In this document: positions 32,141 through 39,600 of the stretch, one piece after another
Position numbering within the stretch: the first letter of the stretch is position 1
Layout: every line of letters starts with the position of its first letter
The notes under the pieces: generated by a model
Seen by the model: only the letters and a program-made list of their open reading frames with translations
Databases searched by the model: none
What the model was told of the DNA's origin: nothing
DNA from: an uncultured bacterium
Lineage (GTDB): Bacteria; Verrucomicrobiota; Lentisphaeria; Victivallales; Victivallaceae
Length of the DNA stretch: 46,985 bases
Direction of reading: 5' to 3'
NCBI GenBank assembly: GCA_900551245.1
Contig: URVC01000035.1
Span: 1 to 46,985, forward strand
Position numbers and translations under genes: made by a program

Positions 32141-32169
32141 AAAATACATTCGAAACAGATTCTTGTCAA
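32141..32169 (-). promoter_or_regulatory. Internal promoter of the SNF2/IbrA/IbrB-like block
   Basis: Minus strand: TTGACA (32169-32164), 17-bp spacer, TATTTT (32146-32141). A strong match that allows transcription of the four downstream genes independently of the gene at 32265. Confidence 0.75.
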
Positions 32170-32225
32170 TCGCGGCAATTGAGGACTGTCTGATTTTTTT
32201 CAGGTTTTTTCAGCGTGAAAATCCA

Positions 32226-32253
32226 CCGGCAGCGTCTCCGCGGTCGCTGCCGG
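32226..32253 (-). terminator. Probable terminator after the Cys-rich HTH gene
   Basis: Perfect 9-bp stem (CCGGCAGCG 32226-32234, CGCTGCCGG 32245-32253) with a 10-nt loop, just past the stop at 32265. On the minus strand it is followed by TGGATTTTC, a weak T-tract. Confidence 0.6.
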
Positions 32254-32264
32254 CGGGCGGAATT

Positions 32265-32714
32265 TCAGCGGGTGGAGCCGGTGGTTTTCTCTCCCGGCTT
32301 CCGGTGTTTGCGATAGGTGAGGACCGCCTCGAGTTCCGGGATGGATTTCAGCCGGCGGGTGATCATCTTATGCATCGCCTGCCGGCTGACGCCGCGCCGG
32401 AGGGCGAGTTCACTTAAGTTCAGCGACGGCTCCGCCAGTTTCTGATCGATGAGTTCGAGCGAGGTGGGGTCCAGCGAGGCCATGAAGCCGATCACCTCCA
32501 GCAGGTCGGCCCGGGTGTAGCGTCGGTCCTGTTCCATCGCCTGGAACCGGTTGGTCCGGCTCGGCTGGCCGTAAGCGAGGATGGTCTGATTGACCAGCGG
32601 GGGCGGTGCGTTGTCGGTCAGCAGCGGCGGATCCGCCGCCTGGGAGCAGTACTTGCTCAGCGTGCACTTTCTGCATTGATCCAGTCTGTTGTACATCCTG
32701 CCGTAACATTCCAT
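32265..32714 (-). CDS. Cys-rich N-terminus plus HTH protein, probable regulator
   Basis: 149 residues. The N-terminus has Cys3, Cys14, Cys17 and Cys23 (C-x10-C-x2-C-x5-C; CRKCTLSKYC), a likely zinc or Fe-S site. The middle is unremarkable; LNLSELALRRGVSRQAMHKMI near residues 103-123 is a helix-turn-helix, close to sigma-70 region 4 or MarR-like helices. AAGGAG lies 7 bp upstream of the ATG. Divergent from the S24-like repressor with operator-like palindromes between, so it resembles the early regulator under repressor control in phage switches. Specific function unknown. Confidence 0.7.
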   Translation of the reverse strand: MECYGRMYNRLDQCRKCTLSKYCSQAADPPLLTDNAPPPLVNQTILAYGQPSRTNRFQAMEQDRRYTRADLLEVIGFMASLDPTSLELIDQKLAEPSLNLSELALRRGVSRQAMHKMITRRLKSIPELEAVLTYRKHRKPGEKTTGSTR

Positions 32715-32757
32715 CTTACTTCTCCTTGTTTTTCTGCCGGAAGGGAATTCTTCCGAA

Positions 32758-32773
32758 TTAAGTATTTACTTAA
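32758..32773. promoter_or_regulatory. 16-bp palindrome upstream of the Cys-rich HTH gene
   Basis: TTAAGTA-TT-TACTTAA has perfect 7-bp arms and lies about 45 bp upstream of the start codon at 32714, inside the predicted leader. It continues as CTTAACT (32769-32775), whose inverse AGTTAAG occurs at 32971-32977 beside the repressor promoter. Confidence 0.6.
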
Positions 32774-32873
32774 CTAGCGTAATGCTTTCGAACCATATCA
32801 TGAACAAAGGAATTGATCGTTTTTCGAGCGGGCCAGCGCGGTTCGCGGTCGCTTTCGTTTAGTGTTTTCTTTA

Positions 32874-32902
32874 AATATAGTAAAGAATAAACTTAAAATC
32901 AA
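32874..32902 (-). promoter_or_regulatory. Promoter toward the Cys-rich HTH gene
   Basis: Minus strand: TTGATT (32902-32897), 17-bp spacer, TATATT (32879-32874). It would give a leader of about 150 nt. Confidence 0.6.
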
Positions 32903-32914
32903 GTTGTTTTTTGT

Positions 32915-32933
32915 AGTTTTTTTGAAAAAAACT
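32915..32933. promoter_or_regulatory. 19-bp palindrome between divergent promoters
   Basis: AGTTTTTTTGAAAAAAACT has 9-bp arms around one G. It abuts the -35 box of the repressor promoter (32935) and lies 13 bp from the -35 of the divergent promoter. Candidate repressor site, or an intrinsically bent A-tract. Confidence 0.55.
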
Positions 32934-32934
32934 C

Positions 32935-32963
32935 TTGAAGTTCCGCGAAAGTTGTGGTATACT
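32935..32963 (+). promoter_or_regulatory. Promoter of the S24-like repressor
   Basis: TTGAAG (32935-32940), 17-bp spacer, TATACT (32958-32963), about 73 bp upstream of the ATG at 33036. Confidence 0.65.
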
Positions 32964-32980
32964 GATTTATAGTTAAGTTT

Positions 32981-32992
32981 GCGGTTAACCGC
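32981..32992. promoter_or_regulatory. 12-bp palindromic operator candidate
   Basis: GCGGTTAACCGC is a perfect palindrome just downstream of the repressor transcription start, suited to autoregulation. Confidence 0.6.
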
Positions 32993-33035
32993 GACTGCCG
33001 CTCCGATGCCGGACGGGGAAACAGAAGAGGTGGAT

Positions 33036-33788
33036 ATGAGTTTACATGTGAACGGGTGGAACATCATCGCGCGGTATCTGGAACGCGCATCGATGCGGCA
33101 GGGGGACCTCGCGCAGGTGCTGCACATATCAAAGGCCGCGGTTTCGCAGATAAAAAACGGGCAGTTCCTGCTGAATCCGCGTCAGCTGGCCACGATTGCC
33201 GACTATCTGAAGTTCGACGATGCGGCCATTTCCGAATTTTACACGACGCTGTTCAATGCCCGCCTTGCCGGGGCGGAGCCGGAGGAGGGGCCGGCGTTGC
33301 CGGAGGCGGTCGGGCACCGCACGTTCCGGGTGAACCTCACGGAGGGTGGGGCGGGATCTCCGGCGGAACCGGAGGCGGCTCCGGCTCCGGTGGCCGGTTT
33401 CAGCCTGCTCCGGAGTTTTGAACCGGCGTTCGAACCGCTGACGAAGTTTCTGCGGCGCAACTCGCCGGAGCGCAGCCGGGAGCATTTCCCGCAGGAGGAT
33501 ATGTGCGTCATCCGGATTGAACCGGGGAGCAACAGCACGGAACTTGCGCCGGGCAGTCTGCTGATGATCGAGGCGGACACCTATCCGGCCGCCGGGGATC
33601 TGACGCTGTTCGGCGTGGCCGACGGGCGGATTCTGCTGCGGGAGTATCATCCTGAGGGGGATCGCGTGGTGTTCCGGCCGGTTCTGGCCGGAGGCGGGCG
33701 GGAGCTGTACTGGTCGCGGGCGGAGGAACCGGGGCTGATCCGCTGGATCCATCCGGTCCATGAGATCGTTCTGAAGATGCATCGATAG
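33036..33788 (+). CDS. Phage-type repressor: XRE HTH plus S24/LexA-like domain
   Basis: 250 residues, start after AGAAGAGG. N-terminal XRE helix-turn-helix (MRQGDLAQVLHISKAAVSQIKNG), a Pro/Ala/Glu-rich linker around residues 85-125, and a C-terminal beta domain of the LexA/CI/S24 type (IRIEPGSNSTELAPGSLLMIEAD, AAGDLTLFGVADGRILLREY). The nucleophile region keeps Ser165/Ser167, but the position of the catalytic Lys appears to be Arg202 (ILLREY), so self-cleavage is doubtful. It is divergent from the cassette beginning at 32714, across several palindromes, and probably keeps that cassette off. Confidence 0.85.
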   Translation: MSLHVNGWNIIARYLERASMRQGDLAQVLHISKAAVSQIKNGQFLLNPRQLATIADYLKFDDAAISEFYTTLFNARLAGAEPEEGPALPEAVGHRTFRVNLTEGGAGSPAEPEAAPAPVAGFSLLRSFEPAFEPLTKFLRRNSPERSREHFPQEDMCVIRIEPGSNSTELAPGSLLMIEADTYPAAGDLTLFGVADGRILLREYHPEGDRVVFRPVLAGGGRELYWSRAEEPGLIRWIHPVHEIVLKMHR

Positions 33789-33807
33789 AATTTCAGACCG
33801 TGCGCTG

Positions 33808-33836
33808 TTGCTTTTCACCGTAAAACGGTGTATAGT
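33808..33836 (+). promoter_or_regulatory. Promoter of hisH operon with internal inverted repeat
   Basis: TTGCTT (33808-33813), 17-bp spacer, TATAGT (33831-33836). The spacer holds CACCGT-AAA-ACGGTG (33816-33830), a perfect inverted repeat placed where a repressor would block RNA polymerase. Confidence 0.7.
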
Positions 33837-33868
33837 ATGGCTCCACCAAATATGCGGAAGGAGCCTTC

Positions 33869-34486
33869 ATGAGTACAGCTCTGATCGATTATAACATGGG
33901 CAACCTCGGTTCGGTGGCAAAGGCGCTGGAGTTCGTCGGCGCCTCGGCCCGGGTGGTTGCAAGCGGGCAGGAGTTGCGCGGGTTTGACTGCTGCATCCTG
34001 CCGGGAGTCGGGAACTTCGGCGACGGGATGGAAAATCTCCGGCAGCGCGGATTTGACCGCGCCATCCGGGATTTTGTCGGTTCCGGCGGATTTCTGCTCG
34101 GCATCTGCCTCGGGATGCAGATGCTGTTTGAGGAGAGCGAAGAGGCGCCCGGCGTCGCCGGGCTCGGGGTGTTCCCCGGGAAGGTGCTCCGCTTCCCCGC
34201 CGGCCGTGAAAAGGTTCCTCATATGGGCTGGAGCTCGCTGACGCCGACGCCGGGCTGTCCGCTCTTCGACGGGATCGGTGAGGACAGTTTCTTCTATTTT
34301 GTCCACTCCTACTACGTGCCGGTGGATCCTGCCTGGACCGCGGCGACCTGCGAGTACATCCTGCCGTTTTCGGCGGCGGTCGGCTCGGGGCGCTGGTTTG
34401 CCACGCAGTTCCACCCGGAGAAGAGCCAGCGGCTCGGGTTGCGGCTGCTTCGCAATTTTCTGACGCTGGGCGGAGGGTTCCGGTGA
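33869..34486 (+). CDS. hisH: Imidazole glycerol phosphate synthase glutaminase subunit HisH
   Basis: 205 residues of class I glutamine amidotransferase: IDYNMGNLGSVAKALEF, CILPGVGNFGDGM, GICLGMQMLF (nucleophile Cys80), and FATQFHPEKSQ (His182, Glu184), which completes the triad. Supplies ammonia to HisF in histidine biosynthesis. AAGGAG precedes the ATG. No other his genes are in the window; instead it shares an operon with nth and a membrane acyltransferase, its stop overlapping the nth start (TGATG). Confidence 0.95.
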   Translation: MSTALIDYNMGNLGSVAKALEFVGASARVVASGQELRGFDCCILPGVGNFGDGMENLRQRGFDRAIRDFVGSGGFLLGICLGMQMLFEESEEAPGVAGLGVFPGKVLRFPAGREKVPHMGWSSLTPTPGCPLFDGIGEDSFFYFVHSYYVPVDPAWTAATCEYILPFSAAVGSGRWFATQFHPEKSQRLGLRLLRNFLTLGGGFR

Positions 34487-35127
34487 TGGCGGGGAAAAAA
34501 GAGTGGCTCCGCGTATACGATGAGCTGTACCGGCTCTACGGGGACTGCACCTGCCCGCTGAAACATGCGACACCCTTTCAGTTGCTGGCGGCGGTGATGC
34601 TCTCGGCGCAATGCCGCGACGACCGGGTCAATCAGGTGACGGAGAAGCTTTTCGCCGTGGCGCCGGATCCGGCGGCGATGGCGGCGCTGCCGGTGGAGAC
34701 GATTGCCGAAATCATCCGCCCCTGCGGACTTTACCGCAACAAGAGTGAAAACCTCTCGGCCTGTGCCGAAATGCTGGTCCGGGAGTTCGGAGGCGAAGTG
34801 CCGCATACGATGGAGGAGCTGACCCGCCTGCCGGGGATCGGTCGCAAGAGCGCCAACGTGGTTCTTGGCGACGCGTTTCAGGTGCCGGGCTTTCCGGTGG
34901 ACACCCACGTCAACCGGGTGCTGAACCGGATTGGACTGGTCAAAACGAAGTCGCCCGAGGCGATCGAAGCGGCGCAGAACGCCGTCGTGCCGCCGGAATA
35001 CTGGACGAATTTCTCCCATCTGCTCATTCAGCACGGTCGGCGGGTCTGTCATGCCGCCCGGCCGGAGTGCGACCGCTGCACGCTTGCCGGCTTCTGCCGG
35101 AAGGTGGGGGTGAAAGGGCGGAAATAA
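34486..35127 (+). CDS. nth: Endonuclease III
   Basis: 213 residues. HhH motif LPGIGRKSANVVLG with catalytic Lys121, VDTHVNR with Asp139, and the C-terminal iron-sulfur loop C-x6-C-x2-C-x5-C (CHAARPECDRCTLAGFC). It excises oxidised pyrimidines and nicks abasic sites by beta-elimination. The ATG at 34486 follows GGAGGG by 8 bp; a GTG at 34483 is possible. Its stop shares one base with the next start (TAATG). Confidence 0.96.
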   Translation: MAGKKEWLRVYDELYRLYGDCTCPLKHATPFQLLAAVMLSAQCRDDRVNQVTEKLFAVAPDPAAMAALPVETIAEIIRPCGLYRNKSENLSACAEMLVREFGGEVPHTMEELTRLPGIGRKSANVVLGDAFQVPGFPVDTHVNRVLNRIGLVKTKSPEAIEAAQNAVVPPEYWTNFSHLLIQHGRRVCHAARPECDRCTLAGFCRKVGVKGRK

Positions 35128-35792
35128 TGGGCTATTTCAAGCAGAAATTCCGCAGCGTCAAGAAGCTACCGACCTGGCTCTACTGGCTTCCTGCCCGGCT
35201 GATGGTGCTTTTGCTGCATACGCTGTACCGCGTCCGGGTGGAGGATCCGTTCGACCACATCGGGCAGGCGAGGGGGGCGGTTTCCGTGACCTGGCACAAC
35301 CGGCTGATGTTCTTTGCGGCGATCTTTCCGCCTGCGACGCGGCGTCGGACGGTTGCGGTGGTGAGCGCCTCGCGCGACGGCCAGTATGTGGCGGATTTCA
35401 TCGCCAATCTGGGGCTGCGGAGTCTGCGCGGCTCCTCGACGCGGGGCGGGGCGAAGGCGCAACTTGCGGCGGTGCACGCGATTCGCGACGGATTCAATGT
35501 GAGTTTCACGCCGGACGGGCCGCGCGGTCCCCGGTACGTGATGAAGAATGGTCCGATTCAGCTCGCCTCGCTGACCGGCGGCGGAATCATACCGATCAGT
35601 GTCAACGCCACCCGGTGCTGGAGGGTGAAGAGCTGGGATCAGTTCCAGATTCCGAAACCGTTCAGCCGGTTGACGCTGGTGCTGGGCGAGCGGATTGCAA
35701 TTCCTCCGGAGCTCGACGCGGAGGGGCTGGAACATTATCGGAAGCTGGTGGAGGACGCGCTGCTTGCGATTACGGTCGATCCCGCCCGCTGA
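35127..35792 (+). CDS. DUF374 / lysophospholipid acyltransferase-family protein
   Basis: 221 residues. N-terminal hydrophobic stretch (WLPARLMVLLLHTLY), VTWHNRLMFFAAIF (the DUF374 counterpart of the HX4D region), VVSASRDGQYVADFIANLGL, SSTRGGAKA and FTPDGPRGPRY. This is the DUF374 pattern of membrane acyltransferases related to LpxL-type enzymes. The acyl acceptor is unknown, probably an outer-membrane lipid or lipoprotein precursor. Overlaps nth by one base. Confidence 0.9.
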   Translation: MGYFKQKFRSVKKLPTWLYWLPARLMVLLLHTLYRVRVEDPFDHIGQARGAVSVTWHNRLMFFAAIFPPATRRRTVAVVSASRDGQYVADFIANLGLRSLRGSSTRGGAKAQLAAVHAIRDGFNVSFTPDGPRGPRYVMKNGPIQLASLTGGGIIPISVNATRCWRVKSWDQFQIPKPFSRLTLVLGERIAIPPELDAEGLEHYRKLVEDALLAITVDPAR

Positions 35793-35829
35793 CACCGGAG
35801 GCAATCAAGGGAAACAACGAGGGGAAAAT

Positions 35830-38685
35830 ATGGAAAAACTCAACTACAGAGGCCTGTCGGACGAACAGGTGAAACTCAGCCGTGCAGAGCATGGCGGCAA
35901 CGTACTGCCCGCTCCGGTCCGCATTCCGTGGTACATTCAGTATCTGCGCAAGTTCCGTGATCCGGTGATCCGGATTCTGATGATTGCTGCGGTGCTCTCG
36001 TGCCTGATCGGCGACTGGGTCGAGGGGGGCGGCATTCTGGTGGCGATTCTGCTGGCGACCTTCATCGCCTTCCTGAACGAATACCGGGCGGAGAAGGAGT
36101 TCGACCTGCTGAACCAGAGCAACGACGATCTTCCCTACAAGGTGATCCGGAACGGGGCGTTTGTGATGGTGCCCCGGCGCGATCTGGTGGTGGGCGATGT
36201 GATTTTCGTCGAACAGGGCGAAGAGATTCCGGCGGATGCCAGAGTGCTGGAGGCGGTCAATCTGCAGCTGGATGAATCCAGCCTCACCGGCGAAACCGAT
36301 CCGGTCGGGAAATTCCCGGCGGGACACCCGGAGATCGCCCGGCTGGGCGAAACCACCTATCCGGCGGATAAGCTCATGCGCGGCACGCCGGTGGTCGAAG
36401 GCTATGGATACGCCGAGATCACCGCGGTCGGGGAACATACTGAAATCGGCCATACCGCCCGCGAAGCCTCGCTGGAGACCGGCGAGGAGACGCCGCTCCA
36501 GAAGCAGCTGGAAAAACTCAGCCGCCTGATCGGACTGGTCGGATTTCTCATTTCGGTGCTGACCTTCGGCGTTCTGGCCGGCCGGGAAATTTTCCGCGGC
36601 GAGATGGTGCAGACCCCGGCGCAGTGGGGCGTTACGGCGACGCTGGCGCTGGCGCTGGCGCTGGCTCTGCTCCGCGTCTGGCTGCCGCTCATCACCGACG
36701 GGCTGGAGGTGATTCGCCGGAAGAGTTTTTCCTTGTCGCTACGCACCTGGATTTGCATCGCGGCGGCGGTGGTGGTGGCGGCGGTCGGTCTCGGCGGCAT
36801 CTGGCTGGGCGGCTGCTGGCCTGAGCCGATGATCGCCCGCGACGTGATGGCCAAACTGCTCGGATTCTTCATGATTGCGGTCACGTTGATCGTCGTGGCG
36901 GTGCCGGAGGGGCTGGCGATGAGCGTGACGCTGAGCCTCGCCTACAGCATGCGCCGGATGACCGCGTCAAACAATCTGGTGCGCAAGATGCACGCCTGCG
37001 AGACCATCGGGGCGGCGACGGTGATCTGCACCGACAAAACCGGAACGCTCACGATGAACCGGATGCGGGTCGACAGCATGCACTTTGCCGCGTTTCCGGA
37101 AGGAAGCGGCGCTCTGCTCGAAGAGAGCATTGCGGTCAACACCACCGGCAATCTGTCGATCGGGCCGGATGGCGAGGCGGAAGCGGTCGGCAATCCGACC
37201 GAAGGGGCGCTGCTGCTCTATCTGAACGGGAAGGGGCTGGATTTCCGGCAGCTGCGTTCCCGGTTCCAGCTCAAGGAGCAGCTGACCTTTTCGACCGAGC
37301 GCAAATTCATGGCGACCTACGGCCGTTCCGCCGTGGAGGATCGGATGATTCTCTACGTCAAGGGCGCGCCGGAAATTCTGATGAAACGGTGCTCCGCACG
37401 GCTCACCGCCTCCGGCGAGGAGCCGCTGACGCCGGAGCGGATTCGCGAACTGGAGGCGGAGCTGCGCTCCTGGCAGGCGCGCGGAATGCGTACGCTCGCA
37501 ATCTGCTTCCGCCGGGCGGAGCTCGCGGAGGGCGCGGATCTTGCGGAAGAGGCGAAGGATCTTGTCTGGATGGGATTTGCGGCGATTTCCGACCCGGTCC
37601 GCCCGGAGGTGCCTCCAGCGGTGGCGTGCTGCCGCCGTGCGGGAATCCGGGTCAAGGTGGTGACCGGCGACAGTCCGGAAACGGCGCGGGAGATCGGCCG
37701 CCAGATCGGGCTGGCCGGAGAGGGCGATTTCGCCCCCGGGGAGATCATCACCGGGCGGGAATATGCGGCGCTCAGCGATGAGGAGGCCGTTGCGGCGGGC
37801 CAGCGTTTGAAGATCATGGCGCGCGCCCGGCCGGAGGACAAGCTCCGGCTGGTCCGTTCGCTGAAGCGTTCCGGCGAGGTGGTCGCGGTCACCGGCGACG
37901 GTACCAACGACGCGCCGGCCTTGAACAACGCCGACGTCGGAATCGCGATGGGCAAGACCGGGACGGCGATCGCCAAAGAGGCGGCGGCGATCATTCTGCT
38001 GGATGATTCGTTCGCCAGCGTGGTCAACGCGGTGCTCTGGGGGCGTTCACTGTACGCGAACATTCAGCGTTTCATCATCTTCCAGCTGACGATCAACGTG
38101 ACGGCGCTGACGATTGCGGTGGTCGGTCCCTTCGTCGGGGTGGAACTGCCGCTGACGGTGATTCAGATGCTGTGGATCAACCTGATTATGGATACGTTTG
38201 CGGCGCTGGCGCTGGCGACGGAACCGCCGGACCCGTCGGTGATGGACCGGCCGCCGCGGCTGAGCAGTGATTTCATCGTGACGCCGGGGATGGCGCGCTG
38301 GATCTTCGGCACCGGGATCGTGCTGGTGATCTTCTTCCTCTGGGCACTGCTGCGGATGGAGGGGCACACGGGAGCTCTGGTGCTGCGGGAGCAGACACTG
38401 TTCTTCTCGGTCTTCGTGATGATTCAGTTCTGGAACCTCTTCAACGTGCGGGCCTATGGTTCGGGGCAGGGATTCTTTGCCCGTTTCCGCGGGAACGGCA
38501 TGTTCTACGCGATTGCCGGGGCCATTCTGGTCGGCCAGATCGTGATCGTGAGTTTCGGCGGCAAAGCCTTCCGGGTGACGCCGCTCGGCTGGCTCGACTG
38601 GGTGTGGATCGTGGCGGGCTGTTCGCTGATCTTCTGGGCCGGAGAGGGAATCCGGGCGGCGGCCAGGCTGCTGCATCGCCGGTAA
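35830..38685 (+). CDS. Calcium-translocating P-type ATPase (PMCA-like, P2B)
   Basis: 951 residues, start after GAGGGG. Actuator motif LTGET, phosphorylation motif DKTGTLT with Asp402, KGAPEILMKRC (nucleotide binding) and GDGTNDAPALNNADVGIAMG (hinge). M4 has VPEGLAMSVTLSLAY and M6 has QMLWINLIMDTFAALALATEPP, close to plasma-membrane calcium pumps, which argues for Ca2+ export. Between M3 (about 234-255) and M4 (about 343-362) are two further hydrophobic segments (about 267-288 and 306-328) that canonical pumps lack; the first is encoded by a 6-bp tandem repeat. Last gene of the hisH operon, before a terminator. Confidence 0.9.
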   Translation: MEKLNYRGLSDEQVKLSRAEHGGNVLPAPVRIPWYIQYLRKFRDPVIRILMIAAVLSCLIGDWVEGGGILVAILLATFIAFLNEYRAEKEFDLLNQSNDDLPYKVIRNGAFVMVPRRDLVVGDVIFVEQGEEIPADARVLEAVNLQLDESSLTGETDPVGKFPAGHPEIARLGETTYPADKLMRGTPVVEGYGYAEITAVGEHTEIGHTAREASLETGEETPLQKQLEKLSRLIGLVGFLISVLTFGVLAGREIFRGEMVQTPAQWGVTATLALALALALLRVWLPLITDGLEVIRRKSFSLSLRTWICIAAAVVVAAVGLGGIWLGGCWPEPMIARDVMAKLLGFFMIAVTLIVVAVPEGLAMSVTLSLAYSMRRMTASNNLVRKMHACETIGAATVICTDKTGTLTMNRMRVDSMHFAAFPEGSGALLEESIAVNTTGNLSIGPDGEAEAVGNPTEGALLLYLNGKGLDFRQLRSRFQLKEQLTFSTERKFMATYGRSAVEDRMILYVKGAPEILMKRCSARLTASGEEPLTPERIRELEAELRSWQARGMRTLAICFRRAELAEGADLAEEAKDLVWMGFAAISDPVRPEVPPAVACCRRAGIRVKVVTGDSPETAREIGRQIGLAGEGDFAPGEIITGREYAALSDEEAVAAGQRLKIMARARPEDKLRLVRSLKRSGEVVAVTGDGTNDAPALNNADVGIAMGKTGTAIAKEAAAIILLDDSFASVVNAVLWGRSLYANIQRFIIFQLTINVTALTIAVVGPFVGVELPLTVIQMLWINLIMDTFAALALATEPPDPSVMDRPPRLSSDFIVTPGMARWIFGTGIVLVIFFLWALLRMEGHTGALVLREQTLFFSVFVMIQFWNLFNVRAYGSGQGFFARFRGNGMFYAIAGAILVGQIVIVSFGGKAFRVTPLGWLDWVWIVAGCSLIFWAGEGIRAAARLLHRR

Positions 38686-38707
38686 CTGCCTGGATATGGT
38701 GAAAACA

Positions 38708-38740
38708 GGGGGATCTCGATCCCCCGCTCTGGACTTTTTG
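38708..38740 (+). terminator. Terminator after the P-type ATPase
   Basis: GGGGGAT (38708-38714), CTCG loop, ATCCCCC (38719-38725), with a T-run at 38735-38739 ten bases later. Confidence 0.75.
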
Positions 38741-38758
38741 TCCGGATGGGTATATATT
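38730..38758 (+). promoter_or_regulatory. Promoter of the Tad-like operon
   Basis: TGGACT (38730-38735), 17-bp spacer, TATATT (38753-38758), 37 bp before the cpaB ATG. Confidence 0.45.
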
Positions 38759-38795
38759 GGCGAAGAGGACAGGCGGACTCGAATCGGGAGAGAAT

Positions 38796-39590
38796 ATGCG
38801 GCAGAAGTTGTTGTTGCTGGGGGCGGTTGTTTTCGGCCTGCTCGCTTTTGTGCTGACCTATCGCCAGCTGGAGGCGGAGAAACGGCGGATTCTGGGGGAT
38901 TCCGAAACGGTTGTGTTGATCCGGATCACCCGCAACATGGTGGAGAACGAGGAGATCCGCGAGACGGACGTCGCCCGCCATCCGGTGCAGCGCCGCCGGG
39001 AGGCGCGCGGTTTCAGCCGGGAGATTCCGTGGAGTGAGGTCTCCCGGGTGATCGGCCGCCGGCTGGAGACCTCGATGAGCGCCAACCAGATTCTGCTGAG
39101 CACTGACCTCAAGCCGATGAGCCGCCGGCAGGGATTTACCGGTGTGATTCAGTCCGGCTGGCGGGCGGTTTCGATCCCGGTCGACCCGATCTCCTCGGTG
39201 AACTATCTGATTCAGCCCGGCGACAATGTCGATGTGATCGGCACCTTCCGTTTCCCCGACGTGCGGGGGGATGCCGCGCTGGATACGGTCACGCTGACCA
39301 TTCTGCAGGATGTGAAGGTTCTGGCGGTGGGGAACCGCTGGGGGGCGTCGGCGTTCGACCCGGCCGCGGCCGGGCGCAGTTACGGCACCGTGACATTGCA
39401 GCTCTTCCCCGAGGAGGTGGAGATGATCGTCTTCGCCGCGCAGAAGGGGCGGCTGACCCTCTCGCTGCGGAACTTTGAAGATGAACGCATTGAACGCTCG
39501 ATCGAATCGCGCAGTGTGAATTTCAAACTGCTGGAGAAGGAGATACCCGGCTACAACCGCCGCCGGGAGGAGCGCCGGAAACTGCAGTAG
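38796..39590 (+). CDS. cpaB: Flp pilus assembly protein CpaB/RcpC
   Basis: 264 residues. N-terminal membrane anchor (KLLLLGAVVFGLLAFVLTY), a SAF-like segment (ITRNMVENEEIRETDVARHPV, SMSANQILLSTDLKP) and the RcpC/CpaB domain (WRAVSIPVDPISSVNYLIQPGDNVDVIGTF, VTLQLFPEEVEMIVFAAQKGRLTLSLRN). It works in the periplasm with the Tad secretin, though no secretin gene is near. The ATG follows GGGAG; a TTG at 38757 lies within the predicted promoter and is rejected. First gene of a seven-gene unit. Confidence 0.92.
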   Translation: MRQKLLLLGAVVFGLLAFVLTYRQLEAEKRRILGDSETVVLIRITRNMVENEEIRETDVARHPVQRRREARGFSREIPWSEVSRVIGRRLETSMSANQILLSTDLKPMSRRQGFTGVIQSGWRAVSIPVDPISSVNYLIQPGDNVDVIGTFRFPDVRGDAALDTVTLTILQDVKVLAVGNRWGASAFDPAAAGRSYGTVTLQLFPEEVEMIVFAAQKGRLTLSLRNFEDERIERSIESRSVNFKLLEKEIPGYNRRREERRKLQ

Positions 39591-39600
39591 GGAGGCCGGA

